NCBI GenBank assembly: GCA_017379955.1
Contig: JAFNVE010000022.1
Coordinates: forward strand, 1 to 8,026
Direction of reading: 5' to 3'
DNA length: 8,026 bases
Source: Tidjanibacter sp.
GTDB taxonomy: Bacteria > Bacteroidota > Bacteroidia > Bacteroidales > Rikenellaceae
Shown here: piece after piece, positions 1 through 6,780 of the stretch
Layout of the letters: every line of letters starts with the position of its first letter
How positions within the stretch are numbered: position 1 is the first letter of the stretch
Translations under genes and position numbers: made by a program
The notes under the pieces: generated by a model
The model's input: the letters and a program-made list of their open reading frames with translations, nothing else
What the model was told of the DNA's origin: nothing
Database searches by the model: none

Positions 1-2763
1 GGCTGCAACGGACTTGATATCATCAGCCGAGAGGGAGTCAACAATCTGCTGGTAGCCGGTCATCTCGTCGATACCGTGAGTGTACCAAATCTCAATCCAG
101 CTCAGCCAGTTGCCGTTATTCTTCAAGTCGGCAGCGTGCTGCTTGGTCATATACTCCTTAATCTTGCTCAACTCCTCGGCGGTGGGACCCTCCTTAGCGA
201 TGCGCTCAATCTCGGGAATCAGCATATCACGCAACTCATCAGCCATCTCGGGGTTGGTATCGAAGGTAATCATCAGCGCATACTGAGTTGTAGGCTTATA
301 GGTCAGCTGGCTCTGCGAACTTACGCCGTAGGTGCCACCCTTCTCCTCGCGGATGCTCTTGGTGTAGCGCATATCGAGTACCTGGTCGAATGCCGAGAAC
401 GCCAACTGGGTCTTCAAGTCGTTCTTGTCAAGGTTACCGGTCAGCACATAGTAGATAGTGGTCTTGGGCTGAGCCATAGTCACTGCAAAGCGATTGTCAA
501 CGCTCTTGGTGGCGATACGCACGCCCTCGTCAACAAAGGTAAGTTTGGTCTTGTTGGTGGGCAGCGAGCCGATATACTTCTCTACCAGAGGCTTGAATGC
601 CTCCTTGTCGATGTTACCAACGAAGATATAGGTAAAGTCGTCGGGGTCGGAGTAGAGTTTCTTCTGTGCGCTCTTGAACTGGTCGAGAGTGATAGCCTCA
701 ATATCGGCAGCGGTCATCTGTGCACGGCGGGGATTGTTGCCATACATAGTAGCCGAAATCTGCTTCGACAACTCGAACGAGGGATCGGACTCAATATTGC
801 GATACTGCTCGAGCATCTGGGTCTTATACATATTGAACATACCCTCGTCGTAGGGCTGAGTGGTAAGCATCAGGTACATAACCTGCAACATAGTCTCCAA
901 GTCGCGGGGAGCAGCCGAAAGGCTCATACCGTTGCTGAAAGTATTCACGGTGAGCGATGCATTGATAGTGCTACCTGCAAGTTGTTTCAAGAAGTCGGTA
1001 TAGGAGAACTCACCAACACCCTGCAATGTAGCAAGTGCCGAGTACATCGAACCTACGGTCATCTCATCGTCTGCTAGCACGCTACGGCCACCGAGCGACA
1101 TAATGCTACCCTGCACCTCGTCAGCACGGAAGTCGGTCGAGCGGATAACCACCTTGATACCGTTAGCCAGAGTCCAAACGGTATTACCCATTGCATCGGT
1201 GCTCTCGTTTGCCACCTTCGAGCCTTTCAATACGGTGCTCTCAGGAATCAGAGGCTTCTTCTCGCCCTCATCAGCGTTACCATCAATCTCGCTTGCCATA
1301 ACCTTAGCAACTACGGCCTTAATCTCCTCGTTGGTAGGATAGGGAAGGCTCTCTTTCTCAGGCTGCGAGATAAGGATGGTCTGGTTGTTGGGAGTCAGAC
1401 GCATCTGCTGTACGAACTGGTTTACAGTCATCAGGTCTACCGAGCTGAGAATCATACTATCGAGCTGCCACTCGGTCTCTGCATCGTAGAGAGGAGTGTT
1501 GTTCTGGAAGTTGCTGGTATAGCGGTTGATGAACGAACTACTCATACGGTCGTTGCGGTTGTTATACTGAGTCTGCATGCTGCTCATAAGGTTGGTAACA
1601 GCACGATCCAACTCGCCCTGAGTAAAGCCAAAGCGACGGATACGCTCCATCTCGGTATAGAGAGCCTCCAACGATTTCAGAGCCTCGCCCTCGCGGGGAA
1701 CAGCCAGGAACTCGGTAATCTCGCAAGTGCGAGCGATAGCACCACCGGCCACCTGACCCGCCAAGAAGGGTGCGTCGGGCTGCATAGCGATATCCTGCAA
1801 ACGCTCGTTAGCCATCTGACCGAAGAGAGCGTCGAGGAGGTTGTAAGTCTCGTAGATGATGGTGTTGTTCATCTCTGCGGGAAGTGCGTCGCGCTTGAAG
1901 ATAACCTCAACGGTGGTCTGAGTAAGCTCGGGATCGCCGATTGCACCAACCACCAGCTCCTCGTTACCAGGGATAGGAATAAGCTCGATAGGCTCGGGAT
2001 TCTCCACTGCGGGGATATCGGACATCACCTCCTTAACCTTCTGCTCCATCATATCCACATCGAAGTCACCCACGATAACCAAGCACTGGTTAGTGGTGTT
2101 GTACCAACGGTGGTAGAAGTCGCGAAGCTCCTGGTGCGAGAAGGTCTTCAAGTTCTCCTCGGTACCGATAATGTTACGGTGAGCGTACTTGGTATCGCCA
2201 TAGAGATAGGGATAGGACTTCTCACGCAGACGCCACGAAGCATCGTTACGGGTACGCAACTCCTCAAGGATAACGCCACGCTCGTTGTCAATCTCCTCAC
2301 CATCAAGGGTGATGAAGTATGCCCAATCGTGGAGGATGAGCAGCACAGAGTCGATAATGCTCTCGCTGTTGAGAGGCACTGCCGACATCATATACTGAGT
2401 CTGCTCTACACCTGTACCTGCATTGAGGTTAGCACCAAACTTAACACCAATCGACTCCAGGTAGTTGATGATACCCTTGCCGGGGAAGTTCTTGGTACCG
2501 TTGAACGCCATGTGCTCCAAGAAGTGAGCCAGACCCACCTGCGAGTCCTCCTCCTGAATAGCACCTACGCGGTCGAAGATGTAGAATTCGCCCTGATTTG
2601 CGGGCTTGCTGTTGTGACGGATGTAATAGGTGAGGCCATTGGGAAGCACACCTTTACGGAGTTCGGGATCCTGTGGCAGGGGCTCCAACATATTCTGCGC
2701 AGCAAGGTTGCCAATCGAGAATACTGCGAGCAGAGCCACAAGCACTTTTCTTAAATTCATCAT
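1..2763 (-). CDS. Exported M16 (insulinase/pitrilysin family) zinc metallopeptidase, C-terminus cut by window edge
   Basis: A reading frame without stops covers 921 codons from an ATG at 2763 to the window edge. Residues 1-23 form a Sec signal peptide (MMNLRKVLVALLAVFSIGNLAAQ, read as two parts: basic MMNLRK, then a hydrophobic core ending in LAA/Q); there is no lipobox cysteine, so a soluble periplasmic enzyme is likely. The inverted zinc motif HFLEH lies at H80-E83-H84, with the third ligand expected 77 residues later at E161 in NERGVILEE, which also has the second conserved E168. The C-terminal half starts near residue 530 and carries the REEKGGTY motif with R805 and Y812, the substrate-binding Arg/Tyr pair typical of the inactive second half of two-domain M16 enzymes. 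Family members in Bacteroidales are about 930-940 residues, so little should be missing. The family degrades peptides; the real substrate is unknown. ATG codons at 2763 and 2760 are tandem and either could start. No Shine-Dalgarno sequence is visible. Confidence 0.95.
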   Translation of the reverse strand, partial: MMNLRKVLVALLAVFSIGNLAAQNMLEPLPQDPELRKGVLPNGLTYYIRHNSKPANQGEFYIFDRVGAIQEEDSQVGLAHFLEHMAFNGTKNFPGKGIINYLESIGVKFGANLNAGTGVEQTQYMMSAVPLNSESIIDSVLLILHDWAYFITLDGEEIDNERGVILEELRTRNDASWRLREKSYPYLYGDTKYAHRNIIGTEENLKTFSHQELRDFYHRWYNTTNQCLVIVGDFDVDMMEQKVKEVMSDIPAVENPEPIELIPIPGNEELVVGAIGDPELTQTTVEVIFKRDALPAEMNNTIIYETYNLLDALFGQMANERLQDIAMQPDAPFLAGQVAGGAIARTCEITEFLAVPREGEALKSLEALYTEMERIRRFGFTQGELDRAVTNLMSSMQTQYNNRNDRMSSSFINRYTSNFQNNTPLYDAETEWQLDSMILSSVDLMTVNQFVQQMRLTPNNQTILISQPEKESLPYPTNEEIKAVVAKVMASEIDGNADEGEKKPLIPESTVLKGSKVANESTDAMGNTVWTLANGIKVVIRSTDFRADEVQGSIMSLGGRSVLADDEMTVGSMYSALATLQGVGEFSYTDFLKQLAGSTINASLTVNTFSNGMSLSAAPRDLETMLQVMYLMLTTQPYDEGMFNMYKTQMLEQYRNIESDPSFELSKQISATMYGNNPRRAQMTAADIEAITLDQFKSAQKKLYSDPDDFTYIFVGNIDKEAFKPLVEKYIGSLPTNKTKLTFVDEGVRIATKSVDNRFAVTMAQPKTTIYYVLTGNLDKNDLKTQLAFSAFDQVLDMRYTKSIREEKGGTYGVSSQSQLTYKPTTQYALMITFDTNPEMADELRDMLIPEIERIAKEGPTAEELSKIKEYMTKQHAADLKNNGNWLSWIEIWYTHGIDEMTGYQQIVDSLSADDIKSVAA

Positions 2764-2882
2764 AATTCTATTAAATTAAAAGTTTTTGTTCAATTTACTC
2801 AGTGGGGATTTTAAGATTGACTTTTCACGAATTGAATATCTAATACCCAAATCATTAGACGCACTAACCTCCCTACAAACTA

Positions 2883-2890
2883 CAAAAATA
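2883..2890 (-). promoter_or_regulatory. Candidate -7 box for the M16 peptidase gene
   Basis: Read on the minus strand the bases are TATTTTTG, an exact match to the Bacteroidota -7 consensus TAnnTTTG. It would give a leader of roughly 110 nt. No TTTG/TTG element is found about 19-21 bp upstream, and in AT-rich DNA such a match is easily met by chance. An alternative is the weaker ATGATTTG at 2848-2855 with a TTTG (2876-2879) 20 bp upstream. Confidence 0.35.
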
Positions 2891-2984
2891 TACAAAAAAT
2901 TGTTTTAGTATCACTCTACGCCCATTTTTTATCCATTTTCCTCCTGCTCAGTCACCAAATAAGATAAGAAATCAAAAAAAACTC

Positions 2985-2992
2985 TATCTTTG
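2985..2992 (+). promoter_or_regulatory. Putative nadC promoter, -7 box TATCTTTG
   Basis: TATCTTTG matches the Bacteroidota TAnnTTTG -7 element exactly and lies 39 bp before the nadC start codon, so transcription would begin near 2999 with a leader of about 30 nt. No good -33 TTTG element is seen at the usual distance; the upstream stretch is an A-run (2974-2981). The core CTATCTTT recurs upstream of the aminotransferase gene. Because only 31 bp separate nadC from the next gene, this promoter probably also drives the DPP IV gene. Confidence 0.6.
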
Positions 2993-3031
2993 TAGATTGA
3001 AATATTATGTCGAACTAAAATTCATAAAACT

Positions 3032-3886
3032 ATGAAAGCAGAATATATCCCCTTTGTAGAGGAACTTATCGAACTCGCTATTCGTGAAGATATTGGCGAT
3101 GGCGACCACACCTCACTCTCGACAATACCCGCAGACCACCACGGTCGTATGCGCCTGCTCGTAAAGCAGGAGGGTATCATTGCTGGTATCGAGGTGGCAA
3201 AGATGGTATTCAACCGTCTGGACCCCGAGGTTAAATTTGAGCAGATACTCAATGACGGCGACCATGTTAAGGTGGGCGACGTGGCATTTTATGTAGAGGG
3301 TCGCACCACTACCCTGCTCCAGTCGGAGCGCATCGTGCTCAACATTATGCAGCGTATGAGTGGCGTGGCTACACAGACTGCTGTCTATGTCAAGGAGGTT
3401 GAGGGTACAGGTTGCCGAGTGCTCGACACCCGCAAGACCACTCCCGGTATGCGAGTGCTGGAGAAGATGGCGGTACTCTATGGCGGTGGCGACAACCACC
3501 GTATGGGCCTCTACGATATGGTGCTGATGAAGGACAACCACATCGACTTTGCAGGTGGTATCACCCCCGCAGTGGCTGCCGTAAAGAGCTATCTGGCTGC
3601 TAAGGGCAAGAATATTCCTATCGAGGTCGAGGTGCGCACCATGGATGATGTTAAGGAGGTACTTGCTCTCGACGGCATCCAGCGCATTATGTTCGACAAC
3701 TTCTCGGTTGAGCAGACCCGCGAGGCTGTGAAGTTGGTGGCAGGCAAGTGCGAGACCGAGTCGTCGGGTGGTATCACTCTCGAAACTATCCGTTCGTATG
3801 CTGAGTGTGGCGTGGATGTAATCTCGGTCGGTGCACTCACACACCAGATTCGCTCGCTCGATATGAGCCTCAAAGCAATCAAGTAA
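3032..3886 (+). CDS. nadC: Nicotinate-nucleotide pyrophosphorylase [carboxylating] (quinolinate phosphoribosyltransferase)
   Basis: NadC converts quinolinate and PRPP to nicotinate mononucleotide, CO2 and pyrophosphate, the step of de novo NAD synthesis where the pathway joins salvage; it acts in the cytoplasm. The 284-residue length is usual for the family. The N-terminal domain opens with the characteristic EDIGDGDHTS (residues 19-28). Family residues binding the substrates are present: R100 in SER, R134-K135 in LDTRKTTPG, H156-R157 in GGGDNHRMGL, K167 in LMKDNH, the acidic pair E198/E200 in IEVEV, and D222 in MFDN. ESSGGI (243-248) and SVGALTH (265-271) form the phosphate-binding end of the barrel. 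The ATG at 3032 gives the expected N-terminus and sits a short distance after the promoter box; no Shine-Dalgarno sequence is visible. No nadA or nadB lies in the window. The DPP IV gene follows after 31 bp on the same strand. Confidence 0.97.
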   Translation: MKAEYIPFVEELIELAIREDIGDGDHTSLSTIPADHHGRMRLLVKQEGIIAGIEVAKMVFNRLDPEVKFEQILNDGDHVKVGDVAFYVEGRTTTLLQSERIVLNIMQRMSGVATQTAVYVKEVEGTGCRVLDTRKTTPGMRVLEKMAVLYGGGDNHRMGLYDMVLMKDNHIDFAGGITPAVAAVKSYLAAKGKNIPIEVEVRTMDDVKEVLALDGIQRIMFDNFSVEQTREAVKLVAGKCETESSGGITLETIRSYAECGVDVISVGALTHQIRSLDMSLKAIK

Positions 3887-3917
3887 TTGACAAACAACCC
3901 ATTAACCAACTAAAAAG

Positions 3918-6074
3918 ATGAAGAAATTTATTCGCACTATACTCTCTTTGTGCCTGGTGGTTGCCGCAACCGTTACCACCGCCGGCGCACAAGGTAAGTT
4001 TACCTACGACGACATTGCAAGTGGTCGTTTCTCGGCTCGCAGTGGAGGTAGTTTCCGCTCGATGAACGATGGCGAGCACTACACAGCCAATCGTATGGGT
4101 GCTATCATCCGCTACGACTACGCCACCGGTAATCCCGTAGATACTCTGCTCGACACAACCACCACCGGACTCCCCCTCTTCTTCCGCTCCTATGAGTTCA
4201 GTGGCGACGAGAGTCAGATTATGTTCACCTACAACTCGCGTTCGCTCTATCGTCGTTCGGCATTCTCGTCGTACGCCGTTTATAGCCGTGCAACAGGCAA
4301 GTTGGATGTTATTGGCGATGAGTTGCGTATGGCGATACTTGCCCCCTCGGGTGACAAGGTGGCATACGTTAAGGACAACAATGTCTACATCTACTCCATC
4401 ACCGACGGCAGCCACACGGCAGTAACCACCGATGGCAAGTGGAACCACATTATCAATGGTGTGCCCGACTGGGTATATGAGGAGGAGTGGGCTATCGACC
4501 GTACTCTCTGCTGGTCGCCCGACGGCAAGCGTCTTGCATGGTTGCGCACCGACGAGACCCACGTCAAGGAGTTCCCTTTCACTCAGTTCAACACCGCAGA
4601 TAAGGAGTCGAACTATACCTCTATCTACTCCTACAAATATCCCAAGGCTGGTGAGCAGAACTCGTTTGTAACGCTGTGGGTATACGACACTACCGACGGT
4701 AGCCACAAACAGGTGGATGTAGGCCCCGAGCTTGACCAATACGTTCCCTTCTTCGATTGGACACCCGATGGCAAACTCTACTTCTTCCGCATAAACCGTT
4801 TGCAGAATCATTTGGAGATAGTGCTCAATGAGGCCGATGGCACTCAGCGCACAATCTACGAGGAGAAGTCGCCCAAGTATATCGATGCTATCTCCGCAAA
4901 GACCATCACCTTCCTCGATGACAAACGCTTTATCGTACGCAACGAGACAGCAACAGGCTGGATGCACCTCTACCTCTACCACACCGAGAAGGGTCTGCTC
5001 AACCCCATAACAAGCGGCGAGTGGGAGGTAACAAACGTGGTTGCTATGGACAGCAAGAACATCTGGTATATCTCCACCGAGCGTTCACCCTTGCAGCGCG
5101 ACTTCTACCGCATTGGCATCAACGGCAAGAACAAGAAGCGTCTTTCGACCGCAGATGGTACTTGGAGTGTGAGTGCTTCGGCTGGTTGCAAATACTATGT
5201 TGCCAATTATAGCACAATCTCCACACCCACAGTATCTACCCTCCACAAGGGCGACGGTACACTTGTGAGAGTATTGGAGGACAATGCGGCACTGAGAGAG
5301 ACTATTAAAGAGATTAATATGCCACTGAAGGAGTTGTTCACATTTACCACCCCAGAGGGCTATACTCTTAATGGCTTTATGACTCGTCCTGCCGACTTCG
5401 ACCCGAACAAGAAGTACCCCGTGCTGATGACTCAGTATAGCGGCCCCGGCTCGCAGGAGGTTACCGATAGTTGGTTTGTCAGCTGGGAGGATGCACTCGT
5501 TCAGGAGGGCTATATCGTGGCTTGCGTTGACCCTCGCGGCACGGGTTATCGTGGCGAGGAGTTCAAGAAACTCTCATACGGCATTATGGGTCGCCTCGAA
5601 ACCGAAGACCAAATCTCGGCCGCTAAGTACCTCGCAACTCTGCCCTATGTTGATGCTGAGCGCATCGGTATCTATGGTTGGAGTTATGGCGGCTATATGG
5701 CTCTGAACTGTATATTGAAGGGTGCAGATGTCTTTAAGAGTGCTATCTCGGTGGCTCCCGTGACCTCGTGGCGTTACTACGACTCGGTATACACCGAGCG
5801 CGTAAACGGTCTGCCTCAGACCAACGCCGAGGGCTATGATGAGCCTTCGCCCATTGGCTACGCTGACCGTCTGAAAGGCAACCTGCTCCTGATGCACGGC
5901 ACCGCTGATGACAACGTACACATCCAGAACACCTACAATATGCTCGACCGTTTTGTAAAGGCAGGCAAGCAGCTGGATGTTATGATTTACCCCGACGCAA
6001 ACCACTCGATGGTCCCCGGTGGCTCGACCCACATCCGCAAGTATATGATTGACTGGTGCAAAGAGAATCTCTAA
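3918..6074 (+). CDS. dpp4: Exported dipeptidyl peptidase IV (S9B family serine peptidase)
   Basis: DPP IV removes Xaa-Pro (and Xaa-Ala) dipeptides from peptide N-termini. The 718-residue product has a signal peptide (MKKFIRTILSLCLVVAATVT then TAGA/Q, cleavage near residue 24) and no lipobox, so it should be periplasmic. Residues about 30-460 form the beta-propeller; DWVYEEE at 184-190 supplies the Glu pair that holds the substrate N-terminus, and YPKAG (241-245) is also typical. The alpha/beta-hydrolase domain follows from about 470: oxyanion Tyr Y507 in QYSGPGSQ, nucleophile S589 in GWSYGG, catalytic D664 and N666 in HGTADDNVH, and catalytic H696 in DANHSM. All key residues are intact. Length is close to the 723-residue Porphyromonas gingivalis enzyme. 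The ATG at 3918 gives a proper signal peptide; the preceding stretch is A-rich without a Shine-Dalgarno sequence. It probably shares a transcript with nadC and ends at the hairpin at 6091-6128. Other S9 activities cannot be fully excluded. Confidence 0.95.
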   Translation: MKKFIRTILSLCLVVAATVTTAGAQGKFTYDDIASGRFSARSGGSFRSMNDGEHYTANRMGAIIRYDYATGNPVDTLLDTTTTGLPLFFRSYEFSGDESQIMFTYNSRSLYRRSAFSSYAVYSRATGKLDVIGDELRMAILAPSGDKVAYVKDNNVYIYSITDGSHTAVTTDGKWNHIINGVPDWVYEEEWAIDRTLCWSPDGKRLAWLRTDETHVKEFPFTQFNTADKESNYTSIYSYKYPKAGEQNSFVTLWVYDTTDGSHKQVDVGPELDQYVPFFDWTPDGKLYFFRINRLQNHLEIVLNEADGTQRTIYEEKSPKYIDAISAKTITFLDDKRFIVRNETATGWMHLYLYHTEKGLLNPITSGEWEVTNVVAMDSKNIWYISTERSPLQRDFYRIGINGKNKKRLSTADGTWSVSASAGCKYYVANYSTISTPTVSTLHKGDGTLVRVLEDNAALRETIKEINMPLKELFTFTTPEGYTLNGFMTRPADFDPNKKYPVLMTQYSGPGSQEVTDSWFVSWEDALVQEGYIVACVDPRGTGYRGEEFKKLSYGIMGRLETEDQISAAKYLATLPYVDAERIGIYGWSYGGYMALNCILKGADVFKSAISVAPVTSWRYYDSVYTERVNGLPQTNAEGYDEPSPIGYADRLKGNLLLMHGTADDNVHIQNTYNMLDRFVKAGKQLDVMIYPDANHSMVPGGSTHIRKYMIDWCKENL

Positions 6075-6090
6075 GCACGGTACACATATA

Positions 6091-6128
6091 AAATAAAGAC
6101 CAACCTTGCGAAAGGTTGGTCTTTATTT
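6091..6128. terminator. Bidirectional intrinsic terminator between the convergent DPP IV and mscL genes
   Basis: The arm AAATAAAGACCAACCTT (6091-6107) is perfectly complementary to 6112-6128, a 17-bp stem closed by a GCGA tetraloop (6108-6111), which fits the stable GNRA class on the plus-strand transcript. On the plus strand the stem runs directly into a T-run (6126-6131), 17 bases after the DPP IV stop. On the minus strand the same stem starts about 18 bases after the mscL stop, and its far arm ends in TTTATTT followed by TATATG, so it can also terminate mscL, with a less pure U-tract. Confidence 0.92.
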
Positions 6129-6146
6129 TTTGCCGTTGGGCAGGGA

Positions 6147-6635
6147 TTACTTCTTCTCGTTCTGCTCTTTCAACAGATCGCGAATCTCGGTGAGGAGAAC
6201 CTCCTCTTTCGAGGGTGCGGGGGGAGGTGCGGGAACAGCAGCCTCTTCAGCCTTACGCTTAGCAGCCATCTTGTTCATCACCTTAACCATCATAAAGACG
6301 CAGAGTGCAAGGATGAAGAAGTCAAAGCACTGCTGAATAAATGCGCCATAGTTCCAATAGATAGGCTCAGCAGCCTGTGCAGCAGCACCTGCATCGGTAA
6401 GACCGTGGGTGAGTGCATCGGTAGCCGAAGCAGCAACATCACGCACCTTGGAGATATCCACCTTCAAGTCGGTGAAGTTGACATTGCCAATCAGCGCACC
6501 GATAGGGGGCATAAGAACATCGTTCACCAAAGAGGTAACAATCTTACCAAAGGCACCACCGATGATAACACCGACTGCCATATCCATCACATTACCCTTC
6601 ATTGCGAAGGTCTTAAACTCTTTCCAAAAAGCCAT
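6147..6635 (-). CDS. mscL: Large-conductance mechanosensitive channel MscL
   Basis: MscL is a homopentameric inner-membrane channel that opens under membrane tension and releases solutes during hypo-osmotic shock. The 162-residue product aligns closely with E. coli MscL (136 residues). The N-terminal amphipathic helix [20 protein letters not shown] runs into TM1 (about 16-45), which keeps the small-residue pore lining ([14 protein letters not shown]) and ends in MPPIG. TM2 lies at about 97-120 ([19 protein letters not shown]). The C-terminal bundle helix [17 protein letters not shown] (143-159) is nearly identical to E. coli and is linked through a Pro/Ala-rich segment (PAPPPAPS). The extra length lies mostly in the periplasmic loop, which has 21 more residues between NF54 and Y96 than E. 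coli and is Ala-rich. The ATG at 6635 gives the family N-terminus. It is transcribed as a single gene, converging on the DPP IV gene and diverging from the aminotransferase gene. Confidence 0.97.
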   Translation of the reverse strand: MAFWKEFKTFAMKGNVMDMAVGVIIGGAFGKIVTSLVNDVLMPPIGALIGNVNFTDLKVDISKVRDVAASATDALTHGLTDAGAAAQAAEPIYWNYGAFIQQCFDFFILALCVFMMVKVMNKMAAKRKAEEAAVPAPPPAPSKEEVLLTEIRDLLKEQNEKK

Positions 6636-6667
6636 AATAGTACGATTTATTTAGTTTGGTTAATGCA

Positions 6668-6675
6668 CAAAAATA
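6668..6675 (-). promoter_or_regulatory. Candidate mscL promoter, -7 box TATTTTTG
   Basis: On the minus strand the bases read TATTTTTG, an exact TAnnTTTG match, 32 bp before the mscL start codon, so the leader would be about 25 nt. No TTTG/TTG is found at the usual -33 distance; a TTG at 6687-6689 is too close. AT-rich context makes chance matches likely. Confidence 0.4.
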
Positions 6676-6721
6676 ATCATTTTTGGCAATTCTTTTGTTC
6701 TATCACCATTTTTTTTGAAAT

Positions 6722-6745
6722 TTGTTCGCTAAAAATAGCAAACAA
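6722..6745. promoter_or_regulatory. Imperfect inverted repeat, possible operator of the aminotransferase gene
   Basis: The arms TTGTTCGCTA (6722-6731) and TAGCAAACAA (6736-6745) pair at 9 of 10 positions (only C6727/A6740 fails) around a 4-base AAAA centre. The repeat ends 3 bp before the candidate -7 box at 6749 and covers the region where a -33 element would lie, a usual position for a dimeric regulator. No regulator gene is present in the window, so the function is inferred from position and symmetry only. Confidence 0.4.
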
Positions 6746-6748
6746 CGC

Positions 6749-6756
6749 TATCTTTA
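6749..6756 (+). promoter_or_regulatory. Candidate aminotransferase promoter, -7 box TATCTTTA
   Basis: TATCTTTA differs from TAnnTTTG at the last base. It is 24 bp before the start codon, predicting a start near 6763 and a leader of about 18 nt. A TTTG at 6721-6724 lies 24 bp upstream, a few bases longer than the usual -33 spacing. The core CTATCTTT is shared with the nadC promoter box. Confidence 0.45.
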
Positions 6757-6780
6757 CATTAAATTTAAAAAGAGTAACAC

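Larger units (their letters stand above)
2764..3031. other. AT-rich divergent intergenic region between the M16 peptidase gene and nadC
   Basis: This 268-bp spacer separates two divergently transcribed genes and should hold both promoters. It is much richer in A and T than the flanking genes. I see a perfect TAnnTTTG box for nadC, a candidate box for the M16 gene, three copies of TACAAA (2874, 2881, 2891), and a tiny ATG-TCG-AAC-TAA frame at 3007-3018. No riboswitch, tRNA, transposon end or strong hairpin is visible. Confidence 0.8.
6636..6780. other. Divergent intergenic region between mscL and the aminotransferase gene
   Basis: This 145-bp AT-rich spacer must hold the start signals of both genes. 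It contains a candidate -7 box for each gene and a 10-bp imperfect inverted repeat between them. No RNA gene or small reading frame of note is seen. Confidence 0.75.

Noticed and set aside
76..1077. 333-codon open frame on the plus strand opposite the M16 gene
   Set aside because: It is codon-aligned with a clear M16 peptidase gene on the minus strand, resembles no family, and its openness follows from rare TTA/CTA/TCA use in that gene.
2110..2754. 214-codon plus-strand frame opposite the start of the M16 gene
   Set aside because: Shadow of the M16 gene in the codon-aligned antisense register; it even spans the antisense of the signal peptide.
2764..3031. Possible riboswitch or NAD-linked regulatory RNA before nadC
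   Set aside because: The predicted leader is only about 30 nt and no structured, G/C-containing stems are seen in the spacer.
3113..3844. 243-codon minus-strand frame opposite nadC
   Set aside because: Codon-aligned shadow of nadC, with no recognisable domain and no promoter-like sequence of its own.
3879..4982. 367-codon open frame on the minus strand opposite the DPP IV gene
   Set aside because: It is codon-aligned with the DPP IV gene, whose motifs and signal peptide are intact; the antisense product shows no domain and it runs over the end of nadC.
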